This document shows, piece by piece, positions 18,954 through 28,251 of a DNA stretch of 64,000 nt. Both the position numbers and the translations under genes were made by a program. Within the stretch, counting starts at the first letter, position 1, and every line of letters begins with the position of its first letter. This DNA is from Rossellomorea vietnamensis (GTDB lineage: Bacteria; Bacillota; Bacilli; Bacillales; Bacillaceae_B), in NCBI RefSeq assembly GCF_008180615.1, contig NZ_VTEH01000004.1:86329-150328 (forward strand), given 5' to 3'. The notes under the pieces were generated by a model. That model searched no databases, was not told where the DNA came from, and saw only the letters and a program-made list of their open reading frames with translations.

Positions 18954-19340
18954 AACTTCTCCTCCTTCTGATTCAATACGGTTAATATTTTATACTAAAA
19001 TCTGCCACAATCCCACCGCATGAAAAAATTAGTAGAAATGTTATATAAATGAATAACTTTTTTAAGATAGTAGAGTTGCAGAAATAATAGTAGAAAATAG
19101 CATCAAAACTCATAAAATATACATGTAAACGGTATTTAGCCACTAAAAATTTGGAAGAATTACCAATTGTGTAAATTTTACGTTATATGATATAGTTTCT
19201 ATGTTTGTTAGAAATTGGTTTATAAATTTTAAACCTGGTAAATAAATCCACTATTAAAGTAATTGACTATGAAGTCGATACAAAAGGAAAGGGTCACTCC
19301 CATCTTTCCAATAATTCTACATAAAGGAGAAACTGTTAAA
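18954..19340. other. Divergent intergenic region between M14 and amidase genes
   Basis: 387 bp, very AT-rich, no coding frame with a ribosome binding site. It must hold both promoters. A possible plus-strand promoter is TTGTGT (19168) and TATAGT about 18 bases later. A frame could extend the amidase upstream to 19263, but it lacks a ribosome binding site. Confidence 0.45.
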
Positions 19341-20717
19341 ATGTTAAAAAAGAAAGTCTGTCTTTTGTTGTCGATTGTATTGCTGCTGGCGATTTCGGGA
19401 TTTTCATTAAAAGAGGTATCCGCCTCATCACTTAAGGACGTCCCACAGAAATATAGCAAAGAGATCTCCTTCCTGGTTGAAAATGAAATCATATTCGGTT
19501 ATCCCGGTTCTGTCTTTTATCCGGATCGTCCTGTAACTAGAGCAGAAGCTGCTGCAATGATCGGCCGTTCTGTTAATTTAGAGGGAGCGAAAAGAAAAAC
19601 TTCTTTTGATGATGTCAGTTCCTCATCATATGCCTCAGGGTTTATCCAATCCGCTTATGAAAAAGGAATTATCAGCGGCTATAAGGATGGAAGTTATAAA
19701 CCTGACCGTCATATTACCAGGGGAGAAATGGCCATTCTTATTTCAAGAGCTTTTAAGCTATCTTCAGTAAGCGGAATTTATTATAATGATCTTCCTTCAA
19801 GCGGTACAATCTATCAGGCTGTTAACTTAGTTTCCACTGCCGGAATTGCCGCAGGGTATCCGGATGGAACCTATCAGCCGAATAAATCAATTACAAGGGC
19901 AGAGTTTGCACTTTTGATTGCAAGAAGCATCAACCCGGATTTCAAAGTGGTCTCAAAACCTCAGCCTATTGGAGAGAGGGTAGTGTCGACGACTGTCCTA
20001 AACGTTCGTAACGGCCCGGGAACAGAGTTTGGAAAAGTAGGGCAGCTACTTAATGGAAGCAAAATTACTATTTATCAAGTGATCGGTGACTGGGTATTCA
20101 TGTCCTATGGCAAAATGGAAGGTTTCGTGCACAGCCATTACATTAGTGAAGCGGGCTTGAAGGTTGTTGCGATTGATCCCGGGCATGGAGGGACGGATCC
20201 CGGTGCCTCGGGAAATGGAGTTGTGGAAAAGGAACTGAACCTGGATGTATCTCTCAGAACCAAGAAGTACCTTGAAAGAGAAGGGATACAAGTGGTAATG
20301 ACGAGAGAGACGGACAAGTACGTTACTCTTTCCGGCAGAGTTGATTATGCAGTCGATAAAGGTGCGGACACATTTGTGAGCATTCATGGAAATAGTTATG
20401 GTACATCATTAGCCAGGGGCACAGAGACCTTTTATTCTTCTGCAGGTTTAAATCCACGTGCAGAAGCAAGCAGACAGCTTTCGATTTTCATTCAAAAGAG
20501 ACTTGTGGCTGCCATGGGCACAACGGATAGAGGAGTTCGGGATGGTGTGTTCCAGGTAATCAAATCCAATCCTCTTCCATCCTCTTTGGTTGAATTAGGC
20601 TTCATTTCCAACTCGGGTGATGCAGCTAAACTACGTTCGGATCAGTATAGGGAAGCGGCAGCCAAAGCAATTGCATTAGGAATCAAAGATTACTATAATT
20701 GGTTAGAAAGCAAGTGA
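19341..20717 (+). CDS. SLH-anchored N-acetylmuramoyl-L-alanine amidase (Amidase_3)
   Basis: 458-residue secreted autolysin. Signal peptide is about 1-29 (ends VSAS). Three SLH domains follow (about 33-200; motifs VTRAE, ITRGE, ITRAE), then an SH3b domain (about 215-275; TTVLNVRNGPGTEFGKVG) and a C-terminal Amidase_3 domain. Zinc-ligand motifs are AIDPGHGG, the Glu of VVEKEL and SIHGN, with the catalytic-type Glu in SLVELGF. It would cleave the MurNAc-L-Ala bond. I chose ATG 19341, preceded by AAAGGAG and followed by a clean signal peptide. A transcription terminator follows the gene. Confidence 0.92.
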   Translation: MLKKKVCLLLSIVLLLAISGFSLKEVSASSLKDVPQKYSKEISFLVENEIIFGYPGSVFYPDRPVTRAEAAAMIGRSVNLEGAKRKTSFDDVSSSSYASGFIQSAYEKGIISGYKDGSYKPDRHITRGEMAILISRAFKLSSVSGIYYNDLPSSGTIYQAVNLVSTAGIAAGYPDGTYQPNKSITRAEFALLIARSINPDFKVVSKPQPIGERVVSTTVLNVRNGPGTEFGKVGQLLNGSKITIYQVIGDWVFMSYGKMEGFVHSHYISEAGLKVVAIDPGHGGTDPGASGNGVVEKELNLDVSLRTKKYLEREGIQVVMTRETDKYVTLSGRVDYAVDKGADTFVSIHGNSYGTSLARGTETFYSSAGLNPRAEASRQLSIFIQKRLVAAMGTTDRGVRDGVFQVIKSNPLPSSLVELGFISNSGDAAKLRSDQYREAAAKAIALGIKDYYNWLESK

Positions 20718-20751
20718 ACATTAGCATAACAACTATATAATAGAACAAACA

Positions 20752-20782
20752 CAAAAAAACAGGCAGTTTTGTCTGTTTTTTT
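20752..20782 (+). terminator. Terminator after the amidase
   Basis: A short stem of AAAAAACAG with CTGTTTTTT around GGCAGTTTTGT is followed by a T-run. The same short gap holds the ribosome binding site of the next gene. Confidence 0.65.
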
Positions 20783-20800
20783 TCTAAGGAGAGGACCTGG

Positions 20801-22459
20801 TTGAAGAAATTCATTCTTATCTCTGCAGCGCTTATCGGCATGCTTCTTCCTTCAATAGCTTCAGCTTCTGCAGTCAGTGGGGAAACGTCTTTAGAAGAGA
20901 CCCAAAGGATTATCCTTGGTTTTCAAAAAGAGACTGACCTTTCTCTATTAGAGGGCGTTGAATATTCCCTTCACTACATATATGAAGAAATTAACGCCAT
21001 CTCTATTACTGTTCCAGTAACAGAAGTTTCACGGTTAAAGAAGAGTGATGCAGTGAAATGGGTTGAACCTGACATTGTTGTCCAGACGAATGGACAGGTG
21101 GTCGATTGGGGGCATGAAGCAACCAATCGGCCAGCAGGAAAAGATCTGGGGCTTACCGGAGAAGGTGTAAAGGTCGCGGTCCTGGATTCTGGGATAAGCA
21201 AAAGCCACCCCGATCTAAAGGTTGCGGGGGGAGTCAGCTTTGTAGAAGGTATCAACAGCTATCATGATGACAATGGCCATGGCACACATGTGGCAGGTAT
21301 TATTGCGGCCCAGGACAACGGCTTTGGAACGGTGGGAGTCGCTCCAGGAGTGGAACTATATGCGGTCAAAGCTCTTGACGAAGAAGGATTTGGGTTACAA
21401 TCAGATGTTGTAGCCGGAATCAATTGGGCGATTAAAAATGAGATGGACATCATCAACCTCAGCATTACAAGTCCTATCTCCTCTATAAGTCTAAAGGAAG
21501 TCATAAAAAAAACAACGGATGAAGGAATTTTGGTCACCGCAGCCTCCGGGAATGACGAGACAGGCACTGGCCAGATCGGTAATGATATTATGTTTCCTGC
21601 CCGCTATCCAGGTGTAATAGGCGTGGGGGCGATAAATGAAAAGCTGAAACACTCAGCTTTTTCCTACACAGGAGCGTCACTTATGTTCTCTGCACCGGGC
21701 GATAGAGTGTACAGCACGACTGTTTTAGAGGGCGGAAAGGTTGATGGATATACCTATATGAGCGGAACTTCCATGGCGACTCCGTATATGGCTGGCGTTC
21801 TGGCGTTGTATAAAGAAATTTATCCTTCTCTTACTTTTAATCAAATCGAACAGATCCTTTCCGGCAATGTAATCGACTTGGGTGCAAAAGGGAGAGATCC
21901 GCTGTACGGCTATGGACTGATTCAAGCACCAATTTCACTTTTTTGGGATGTTAGAACAGGGATCTGGTATACCGATTCGATTACGTATCTTTCTCGTGAA
22001 AAATTTATAAGCGGGTATAAAGATGGAAGCTTCCGGCCTGACAATTTTATTACACGAGAAGAAGCTGTGGCAATGATAGGGAGGGCCGTAAATTTGGATG
22101 GTGCCCAAAGGACCACGACCTATCCTGATGTATTGAAAGAGTATTTCGGCTCAGGTTATATTGCATCTGCCACAGCCAGCCATATTATAGCTGGTTATCC
22201 GGACCAAACCTTTAAACCCAAACAGTCAATCACCAGGGGAGACGTCGCTGTCATCATTCAAAATGCGTTTGAATTGCCTCTCATGGAGGGGGCTTCTTTC
22301 GATGATGTGAAAGGGAAAAAATATTATTCGGATGAAATCAATACACTGAAAGCCCATACCATTTTAACGGGGTATCCGGATAACACCTTTAAGCCGGATC
22401 AACACATTACAAGAGCAGAGTTTTCTATTATTCTTTCTAAAGTGGTGAAGGAACCGTAA
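20801..22459 (+). CDS. SLH-anchored subtilisin-family serine protease (S8)
   Basis: 552 residues. Signal peptide is about 1-24. An I9-type propeptide (about 35-93) is followed by the S8 catalytic domain (about 118-375), with Asp129 (VLDSG), His160 (GHGTHVAG), oxyanion Asn251 (ASGND) and nucleophile Ser324 (GTSMATP). Three C-terminal SLH domains (about 378-550) carry ITREE, ITRGD and ITRAE motifs. It is thus a surface-bound protease that could process S-layer or other exported proteins. The start is TTG at 20801, with AAGGAGAGG seven bases upstream. It lies 83 bp after the amidase but behind a terminator, so read-through or its own promoter must drive it. Confidence 0.92.
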   Translation: MKKFILISAALIGMLLPSIASASAVSGETSLEETQRIILGFQKETDLSLLEGVEYSLHYIYEEINAISITVPVTEVSRLKKSDAVKWVEPDIVVQTNGQVVDWGHEATNRPAGKDLGLTGEGVKVAVLDSGISKSHPDLKVAGGVSFVEGINSYHDDNGHGTHVAGIIAAQDNGFGTVGVAPGVELYAVKALDEEGFGLQSDVVAGINWAIKNEMDIINLSITSPISSISLKEVIKKTTDEGILVTAASGNDETGTGQIGNDIMFPARYPGVIGVGAINEKLKHSAFSYTGASLMFSAPGDRVYSTTVLEGGKVDGYTYMSGTSMATPYMAGVLALYKEIYPSLTFNQIEQILSGNVIDLGAKGRDPLYGYGLIQAPISLFWDVRTGIWYTDSITYLSREKFISGYKDGSFRPDNFITREEAVAMIGRAVNLDGAQRTTTYPDVLKEYFGSGYIASATASHIIAGYPDQTFKPKQSITRGDVAVIIQNAFELPLMEGASFDDVKGKKYYSDEINTLKAHTILTGYPDNTFKPDQHITRAEFSIILSKVVKEP

Positions 22460-22538
22460 GTGTCGTTTATAAGGAATCCTCCATCCTTAATTTAAGCAGC
22501 ACTGTTTCGGTAGATAAATAGAAAAAAGAAAAGTAATT

Positions 22539-22579
22539 AAGAGACCAAATCGATTGTATAGGATTTGGTCTCTTGTTTT
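22539..22579 (+). terminator. Terminator after the SLH subtilase
   Basis: AAGAGACCAAATC pairs perfectly with GATTTGGTCTCTT around a 10-base loop and is followed by GTTTTT. The rest of 22460-22827 shows no gene. Confidence 0.9.
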
Positions 22580-22827
22580 TGGCAACTAACAAGGAATCAG
22601 TGATTAATCCTTTACTGACTATGTGAAAGAGAAGCCGTAATTGAAGGTAGTGGAGCCAATCAGTACATTATGAACGGGCGTTTTAAAAGATTGCCTTAAT
22701 AACCAAGAGATGAGTTGTAAATTTATGATAACCTGTATGCAAGGACAGTGAAGGATTTGTTCTTGAACCGGGCTGGGTAGTACAGGGAATTAGTCTATTG
22801 ATGTTGAATCTGAAGGAGGTTATTTCT

Positions 22828-23301
22828 TTGAAGTATATTTTTGCATCTGCTTTATTAGTAGTAATCCTACCTTTACTTATTTGGCAATCATTAAATTCCA
22901 GCGGTGTGGACAAGCAATTAAGTGATGGAGAGTGTAATAAGATAAGTAAGACAATCTCTGACAGCCATAAAGAATATTTATTACAGTACGGATGGCATAT
23001 TAAATCCACATGCTGCACTTCTATAGCAGAAATCAATTACTACCCGGAGCGTATGAGCATGTTGCAAAGCGCCGGCATAAATTTAGAAACCTACAATAAG
23101 AGGGGAAAAGAAGCTGTAATTACTACGAATACTTTAGTTGGAAAACAACCAAACGGAGATAGTTTGTCAGCAACGATTTATGAGATAGATGGAGAGCTAG
23201 TGGGAGGATATGGAGTATTTGAAAATAAAGTGCCGGGGATTTTTTCTGTGGATGAAAGAGAGCGATTGATTGAACATGGAGAAATGCAGAGTGACACATA
23301 A
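22828..23301 (+). CDS. Secreted or membrane-anchored protein resembling DUF4830
   Basis: 157 residues with an N-terminal hydrophobic anchor (about 3-18). The body is soluble and extracytoplasmic, with a region around HKEYLLQYGWHIK, SAGINLETYNKRGKEA and YEIDGELVGGYGVFEN that resembles the DUF4830 family of small Bacillus secreted proteins. Function is unknown. I start it at TTG 22828, because AAGGAGG at 22813-22819 is eight bases upstream. A longer frame from 22798 would contain that ribosome binding site. It is a single gene with a perfect terminator hairpin after it. Confidence 0.65.
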   Translation: MKYIFASALLVVILPLLIWQSLNSSGVDKQLSDGECNKISKTISDSHKEYLLQYGWHIKSTCCTSIAEINYYPERMSMLQSAGINLETYNKRGKEAVITTNTLVGKQPNGDSLSATIYEIDGELVGGYGVFENKVPGIFSVDERERLIEHGEMQSDT

Positions 23302-23350
23302 TTATATATGAACTTCTTTTAAAGGCCGCCTTAATTAGATCTTACCATAA

Positions 23351-23392
23351 GCAAACCGCTTGGACTATTACTGTCCAAGCGGTTTGCTGTTT
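23351..23392. terminator. Bidirectional-looking terminator hairpin
   Basis: GCAAACCGCTTGGAC at 23351-23365 pairs perfectly with GTCCAAGCGGTTTGC at 23373-23387. It separates the DUF4830-like gene from the convergent NlpC/P60 gene; the following T-run is weak. Confidence 0.75.
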
Positions 23393-23511
23393 GTACTGTT
23401 ATTTATGAAATTATAATGTTTGCAATATATGTTATGCATTTTATTGTTCTACCAGCCTCAAAATGTCGCTGATTATTCGAACTGTTTAGTAAGGACAAAA
23501 AGATGTATCTC

Positions 23512-24540
23512 TTACTTAGTATGGATGGCTCTGTATAAGAAGACCGCAAACTCGCTTCTTGATGCTTCTCTATTCGGCTGAAAGGAACTGTCTTTATATC
23601 CGAAAGCGATGGAGCTGGCGGTTAAAGTGTGAATATCACCGTATGCCCAGTGGTTTTCATCCAGATCGATGAACTGCTGAGCACTTTCTTTGCCTGTAAG
23701 ATTGAACGCTTTGGTAAAAAGGGTTGCAATCTCACCGCGTGAAATGGGCTCATCCGGCTTGAAGGTACCGTTGCCGTATCCAACGAAAAAGCCTTGGTCT
23801 GCAACTGCGTTAATATATTTCATTGCCCAGTGGTTATTGCTTACATCGGAAAATCTATTTGCAGTAGAAGGAGTCAAGTTAAACGTATCGCTCATCATCT
23901 TTGCGACTTCCGCTCTGCTTACGTTCTGCTCAGGCTTGAATTGGCTGATATCGTACCCGCTGATTATACCTTGCTGGCCAAGAAAGCTAATCTGGTCAAA
24001 GGCCCAAAAACCTTTAGGAACATCGTAGTACTGTCCTGCTGGGAGCGGTTTAACAACTTCGGCTTCCTTAACGATTTCTTCTTTGACCACTCTCCTGGCA
24101 CCTGCATATTTTGGTCCCCAATAATATGGGTCATTGATAGAGTCGATTTGCACGCCACCGTTGGCTGCAGAAATGAAATTGTTATTTCCTATATATATTC
24201 CAGTATGTGAAATTCCTTTTTTATATGTATTCTGAAAAAACACCAAGTCACCAGCTTTTAAGTCAGCCTTAGCAACCTTATCCCCTGAACCGAATTGATC
24301 AGCGGATGTACGAGGAAGGCTGATGCTGAACTTCTTATATATGAAGAGTATAAATCCGGAGCAGTCAAATCCCGCAGGAGAGGATCCTCCAAAAACATAA
24401 GGTGTTCCGAGGTAGCTCTTGGCGGATTCTGCCACCTTATCCCCAGCAGTAGATGATGCAGAGGTCATTGACGAGAGTAGCAGTGAGATGATGGTACTAA
24501 TAATAAGCAATGATAAGATTTTTTTCCTCAACCGAAACAA
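23512..24540 (-). CDS. SLH-anchored NlpC/P60 peptidase
   Basis: 342 residues. Signal peptide is about 1-30. The NlpC/P60 domain (about 32-150) has catalytic Cys60 in GFDCSGF and His112 in ISHTGIYIG. Three SLH domains fill the C-terminal half (about 168-340), with motifs VSRAE, ISRGE and ASRSE. Enzymes of this type cleave gamma-D-Glu-diaminopimelate links in peptidoglycan stem peptides. This one would be held on the wall by SLH binding. It is transcribed divergently from the S-layer gene and shares its 446-bp upstream region. Confidence 0.92.
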   Translation of the reverse strand: MFRLRKKILSLLIISTIISLLLSSMTSASSTAGDKVAESAKSYLGTPYVFGGSSPAGFDCSGFILFIYKKFSISLPRTSADQFGSGDKVAKADLKAGDLVFFQNTYKKGISHTGIYIGNNNFISAANGGVQIDSINDPYYWGPKYAGARRVVKEEIVKEAEVVKPLPAGQYYDVPKGFWAFDQISFLGQQGIISGYDISQFKPEQNVSRAEVAKMMSDTFNLTPSTANRFSDVSNNHWAMKYINAVADQGFFVGYGNGTFKPDEPISRGEIATLFTKAFNLTGKESAQQFIDLDENHWAYGDIHTLTASSIAFGYKDSSFQPNREASRSEFAVFLYRAIHTK

Positions 24541-24816
24541 CTCCTTGTGTATATTAACCTATCTATTTACCCAAAATCTTACCACAAAGGTGTTCTAACA
24601 ATTTTTACAGTTATGTAACAAAAAGTTTAAGTTTAGAATGCGTTTTTTATAAGAAAAAAGGAAATACTGATTATTTTTGGATTATATTAGAAAAAAATGT
24701 AGGATTGTAGTATAATTAGTATATTGGTACAAATTGGATTGTCAATTTATGTTGAAATAATTGAAAAAATAAGTAGAATTAAGTTTAAGGTAATAAACTC
24801 CATAACATAAAAAATA

Positions 24817-24841
24817 AACCATTTTTGCAGGAAAAATGGTT
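24817..24841. promoter_or_regulatory. Perfect 10-bp inverted repeat overlapping the S-layer -35 box
   Basis: AACCATTTTT at 24817-24826 is the exact reverse complement of AAAAATGGTT at 24832-24841, with a 5-base centre. Its right arm ends on the first two bases of the -35 hexamer, so a bound protein could block or recruit polymerase. It could alternatively be a terminator for upstream transcription, though no T-run follows. Confidence 0.55.
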
Positions 24842-24868
24842 GACTAGTATAAATGTGTAAAATATACT
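24840..24868 (+). promoter_or_regulatory. Sigma-A type promoter of the S-layer gene
   Basis: TTGACT at 24840-24845 and TATACT at 24863-24868 are separated by exactly 17 bp, with A/T-rich DNA upstream. Transcription would begin near 24875, giving a leader of about 110 nt. Confidence 0.8.
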
Positions 24869-24986
24869 AGTAGAGTGTTATGAATATTACTTTTTAGTCT
24901 GCTAATCTTTGAAATGCTTATACATATGTATGTTTATTAGTTTCTTGGATTAGTTAATTTAAATTATTTTAGGGGGAAAACAAAAC

Positions 24987-27900
24987 ATGGCTTACCAACC
25001 AAAGTCTCGCCGTAAGTTTTTAGCAACATCTCTAACTGCTGCAATGGTAGCATCTGCAGTAGCACCAACAGCTGGTTTCGCAGCTGGGTTCCCGGACGTA
25101 TCTGAAGACCACATCTACTATAATGTTATCAACGATCTTGTAGCAGCAGATGTAGTTGCAGGAATGCCTGATGGAACATTTGATCTTGGCGGAAAAGTAA
25201 CTCGTGCTCAAGCAGCTTTAATGGTTTCAAAGATTCTAGGACTTGGAACTGATGCTCCGGCAACGCCTTTCAGTGATGTGAAAGAAGGAGTTTGGTATAC
25301 AGATGCAATTAATGCGCTATATGCTGAAGGATACATCAAAGGTGTAGATGAAAATTCTTTTGCTCCTAACCAAGAAATCACTCGTGCTCAGTTCGCTCAA
25401 CTGATTGTAGAAGCTTATGGAATTGCGTCAGAAGATGTGGACCTACCTTTCTCTGACCTTAAAGAAGGGGCTTGGTATGAAGAAGCCATCAAAACTCTTT
25501 ACGCAACTGGCCTTATCACTGGTAAAACTCCAACAACATTTGCTCCAAACGAATCAATCAAACGTGGTGACTTCGCTTGGCTATTAGCAAACACTGACTA
25601 TAAATTTGGAGATACTCTTCCAAAACCAGTTCTAGATGTAACGGAGCAATATACTCTAGAATTAACTACTAATGTTGAAGATGACACTATTCTTGCAAAT
25701 GGTGCCGACAATATGGTGATCAAAGCTCAAATCATCGATGAGGAAACTGGATTGGTCGATACAAATGCTGATGATATCGTTATTGCATTCAGTTCTACTT
25801 ATGGTAACTTGGCTAACACTCGTGTAACTGTTCAAGACGGTGAAGCGACTGTAACGCTTACTTCTGAGTTCAGCCAGCAAGCAATCGAATCAAAAGTCGA
25901 TGCTCAGATTATCGAAGCGGGCGATGACTATAAAGAGTTAATTGGTAAAGTTGTAGGATCTAAAAAGGTCCAGTTCGTTCCAACTTTAGAGGAAATTAAC
26001 CCTGAGATCAAAGCGGCCCTAACAAATGCAGAGTCAAACCAGGCTGACCGTGTAACACTTTACTTCAACAAAGCTGTTACTCTTGATGAGTTTGTTGAAG
26101 TTAAGGACGGTAAGCTTCAAGTAGATGCTGCTGGCAATGCTGTATTGAAAGAAGACAATATCATTGAAGTCGTTCAAGATGGTGACACAAAAGCAATCCG
26201 TGGTTTTAAAGCGGTTGCTGGAAATCCTAATGCTCTTGAAGTTATCCTTGAGAAATCTAATGTGCTAGATGACAACAAAAAAGTTGATGTTACTATGAAC
26301 ATGCCTTCAAACGTTGGTACTCAAACTACGAAGGACAGCTTCATTCTAACAGATGCTCGTAAACCAGAAGCAACTTCTGCTGAAGCAACTAGCCTAAGAA
26401 ATGTAGTTGTTGAATTCTCGGAATCAATTTCAAAAGCAAACTTCAAACTTGATGGTGGATTACTAGGGATTGAAGCTTATGCATTTGGTGAATTCGACCA
26501 AGTAACTGGAGTAGATAACCGTAACAAAGTAACAATCAAAACTAAGGATTACATGACTGCTGGAACTCATTCGGTTCAACTTTCTTCAATCTATGACTTT
26601 GCTGGACTAACTGATTCAAAAAATATCTCAACTACGCAAACATTGGACTTTAATGTAGCTGAAGATAAAACAGTTCCTACAGCAGCTGTATCTGTTGAAT
26701 CACCTGAACAGTTCCGTCTTCAATTCAATAAATCAGTTGAAGATTTCGATCTTTCTGATCTTGCACTTCAAAAGTTTGTAAAAGGCACAAATGGTGTAGC
26801 TGATCAGTGGGTTAATGTAAGTGACTCTTCCCTTAACTCATACTACCCAGGCGGAGCTCCAACTCTATCTCTAGATAAAGTTAATGGATCTGAATATGTG
26901 GTTGAACTTACTTCTGACTGGACAGAAATTTACAATACTTCTGTTTCTAAGAAGAACTACTATAACGACCAGTACCGTCTAGTCTTAGCTAAAGATGCAG
27001 TTACTAACCTGGACAACGGTCTGAAAAATGCTAAATTAGAGCTTAACCTAAATTATGATGGTTCAGTTCTAAACACGGCTGACACTAAGAGCCCTAAAAT
27101 TGATGATTTCGGAACAACTACTAAAGCGGATCACTACAATGTATTCATGAGTGAGCCAGTTAAGCTGCCTGGTAAAGATGCCAAAGATACAGCTTCCCAA
27201 ATTCAAGGTGAAGAGATTCCTAACCCAATCATCGAGTTCCTTGGTAAAGATAAAAATGGAGATGCCATTACAGTTAAAGGTAAAGTAGTTGGCTATGCAG
27301 AGACTGATGGTTCAGATGATACGTTTGAAGTTGCACCAGCTGTTGGTACTGACAGCTTGCAAGCACTTGTAGATGCTGGAGCTTCTCAAGATTGGACTCT
27401 AGTAGTTCGTTCAATTTCTGATGATATCGGAAATACAGCTGCTTCTTTAACACATGACTTTAAGATTAAACCTTCAGTAGTCACAACTCCTGAAGAGGTA
27501 TTCTATGTGAAGAAGGGCAACTACAATGGAGTTAGCGGTTACACTAACTTCGGTGATGAAGATACAATCGTATTAGACTTCACAAGCGCAGTTCAATTTA
27601 CTGGTTCAGTAGCAAATGCTGTCAATGTAGCAAATTATACGTTAGATGGTGAAAATCTTCCTAAAGGAACTTCCATCGAGCTAGCAGATAGCGATAGCAA
27701 CGCTAAGAATGGATACGACGTAGTAGTAATCAATCTTCCAGACGGAACGCTTACTGAAGATGAAGGTAAGACTAATGTAATAAACATCTCTAAGAGCTTG
27801 TTGTCTGCAAACGATGTAGCACTTACTGGTGAGCATGAGATCCAATTCACACCTGTAGAGGGTGACATGCCTGTAATTGGTACGCCGGTTGTGGATTATG

Positions 27901-28145
27901 TTACAAATCTTGTTGGAACTAAAGCACCATTCTCAGGTACTTACCTGTATGGTGTAACAGGAGATGTTAAATCTGGAGTTGCTTCAATTACAGTTACAAT
28001 TGGTACAAAGTCTTTTGATGCAACAATCTCTGGCGGAAAATTCACTCTAGAAAAAGCTGCTGATGACAATGTTACATCCGCAACAGTAGTTGCTAAAGAT
28101 GCAGCAGGTATGACAATCGACACTGATACTGTAAGCTTTAACTAA
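24987..28145 (+). CDS. S-layer protein with three N-terminal SLH domains
   Basis: 1052 residues. Signal peptide is about 1-32 with an unusual KSRRKF start and an Ala-rich cleavage region. Three SLH domains occupy about 34-210, with motifs VTRAQ, ITRAQ and IKRGD. The remaining ~840 residues are beta-rich domains typical of crystalline-array proteins, with a distinct C-terminal module (about 975-1052) containing TYLYG and IGTKSF. Codon use is strongly biased (for example Arg mainly CGT), as in highly expressed genes. A strong promoter, long leader and perfect terminator surround it. SLH domains would bind the CsaB-pyruvylated polymer. SecA2 and SlaP downstream are probably its export and assembly factors, as for the Bacillus anthracis S-layer. 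The C-terminal module is shared with the membrane protein at 31890-32576. Confidence 0.95.
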   Translation: MAYQPKSRRKFLATSLTAAMVASAVAPTAGFAAGFPDVSEDHIYYNVINDLVAADVVAGMPDGTFDLGGKVTRAQAALMVSKILGLGTDAPATPFSDVKEGVWYTDAINALYAEGYIKGVDENSFAPNQEITRAQFAQLIVEAYGIASEDVDLPFSDLKEGAWYEEAIKTLYATGLITGKTPTTFAPNESIKRGDFAWLLANTDYKFGDTLPKPVLDVTEQYTLELTTNVEDDTILANGADNMVIKAQIIDEETGLVDTNADDIVIAFSSTYGNLANTRVTVQDGEATVTLTSEFSQQAIESKVDAQIIEAGDDYKELIGKVVGSKKVQFVPTLEEINPEIKAALTNAESNQADRVTLYFNKAVTLDEFVEVKDGKLQVDAAGNAVLKEDNIIEVVQDGDTKAIRGFKAVAGNPNALEVILEKSNVLDDNKKVDVTMNMPSNVGTQTTKDSFILTDARKPEATSAEATSLRNVVVEFSESISKANFKLDGGLLGIEAYAFGEFDQVTGVDNRNKVTIKTKDYMTAGTHSVQLSSIYDFAGLTDSKNISTTQTLDFNVAEDKTVPTAAVSVESPEQFRLQFNKSVEDFDLSDLALQKFVKGTNGVADQWVNVSDSSLNSYYPGGAPTLSLDKVNGSEYVVELTSDWTEIYNTSVSKKNYYNDQYRLVLAKDAVTNLDNGLKNAKLELNLNYDGSVLNTADTKSPKIDDFGTTTKADHYNVFMSEPVKLPGKDAKDTASQIQGEEIPNPIIEFLGKDKNGDAITVKGKVVGYAETDGSDDTFEVAPAVGTDSLQALVDAGASQDWTLVVRSISDDIGNTAASLTHDFKIKPSVVTTPEEVFYVKKGNYNGVSGYTNFGDEDTIVLDFTSAVQFTGSVANAVNVANYTLDGENLPKGTSIELADSDSNAKNGYDVVVINLPDGTLTEDEGKTNVINISKSLLSANDVALTGEHEIQFTPVEGDMPVIGTPVVDYVTNLVGTKAPFSGTYLYGVTGDVKSGVASITVTIGTKSFDATISGGKFTLEKAADDNVTSATVVAKDAAGMTIDTDTVSFN

Positions 28146-28190
28146 TATAAAATAAGAGGCTAGGACCTAATTAGCCAAATAATGATAAGA

Positions 28191-28229
28191 GGGCTTCAAT
28201 CATCATTTTCGATGATTGAAGCCCTTTTT
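28191..28229 (+). terminator. S-layer gene terminator
   Basis: GGGCTTCAATCATC pairs perfectly with GATGATTGAAGCCC across a 6-base loop and is followed by TTTTT. Confidence 0.95.
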
Positions 28230-28251
28230 CCTGGCTCTAGTGTTTCGTGTG

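Larger units (their letters stand above)
24541..24986. other. Long AT-rich control region and leader of the S-layer gene
   Basis: 446 bp shared by the divergent NlpC/P60 and S-layer genes. It contains a near-consensus promoter, a perfect inverted repeat overlapping its -35 element, and a leader of about 110 nt ending in AGGGGGAAAAC before the ATG. No coding frame or recognised riboswitch is visible. Long AT-rich upstream regions and stable leaders are typical of S-layer genes. Confidence 0.7.

Noticed and set aside
24875..24986. Riboswitch in the S-layer leader
   Set aside because: No conserved riboswitch core or terminator/antiterminator pair is visible; the leader is simply AT-rich.
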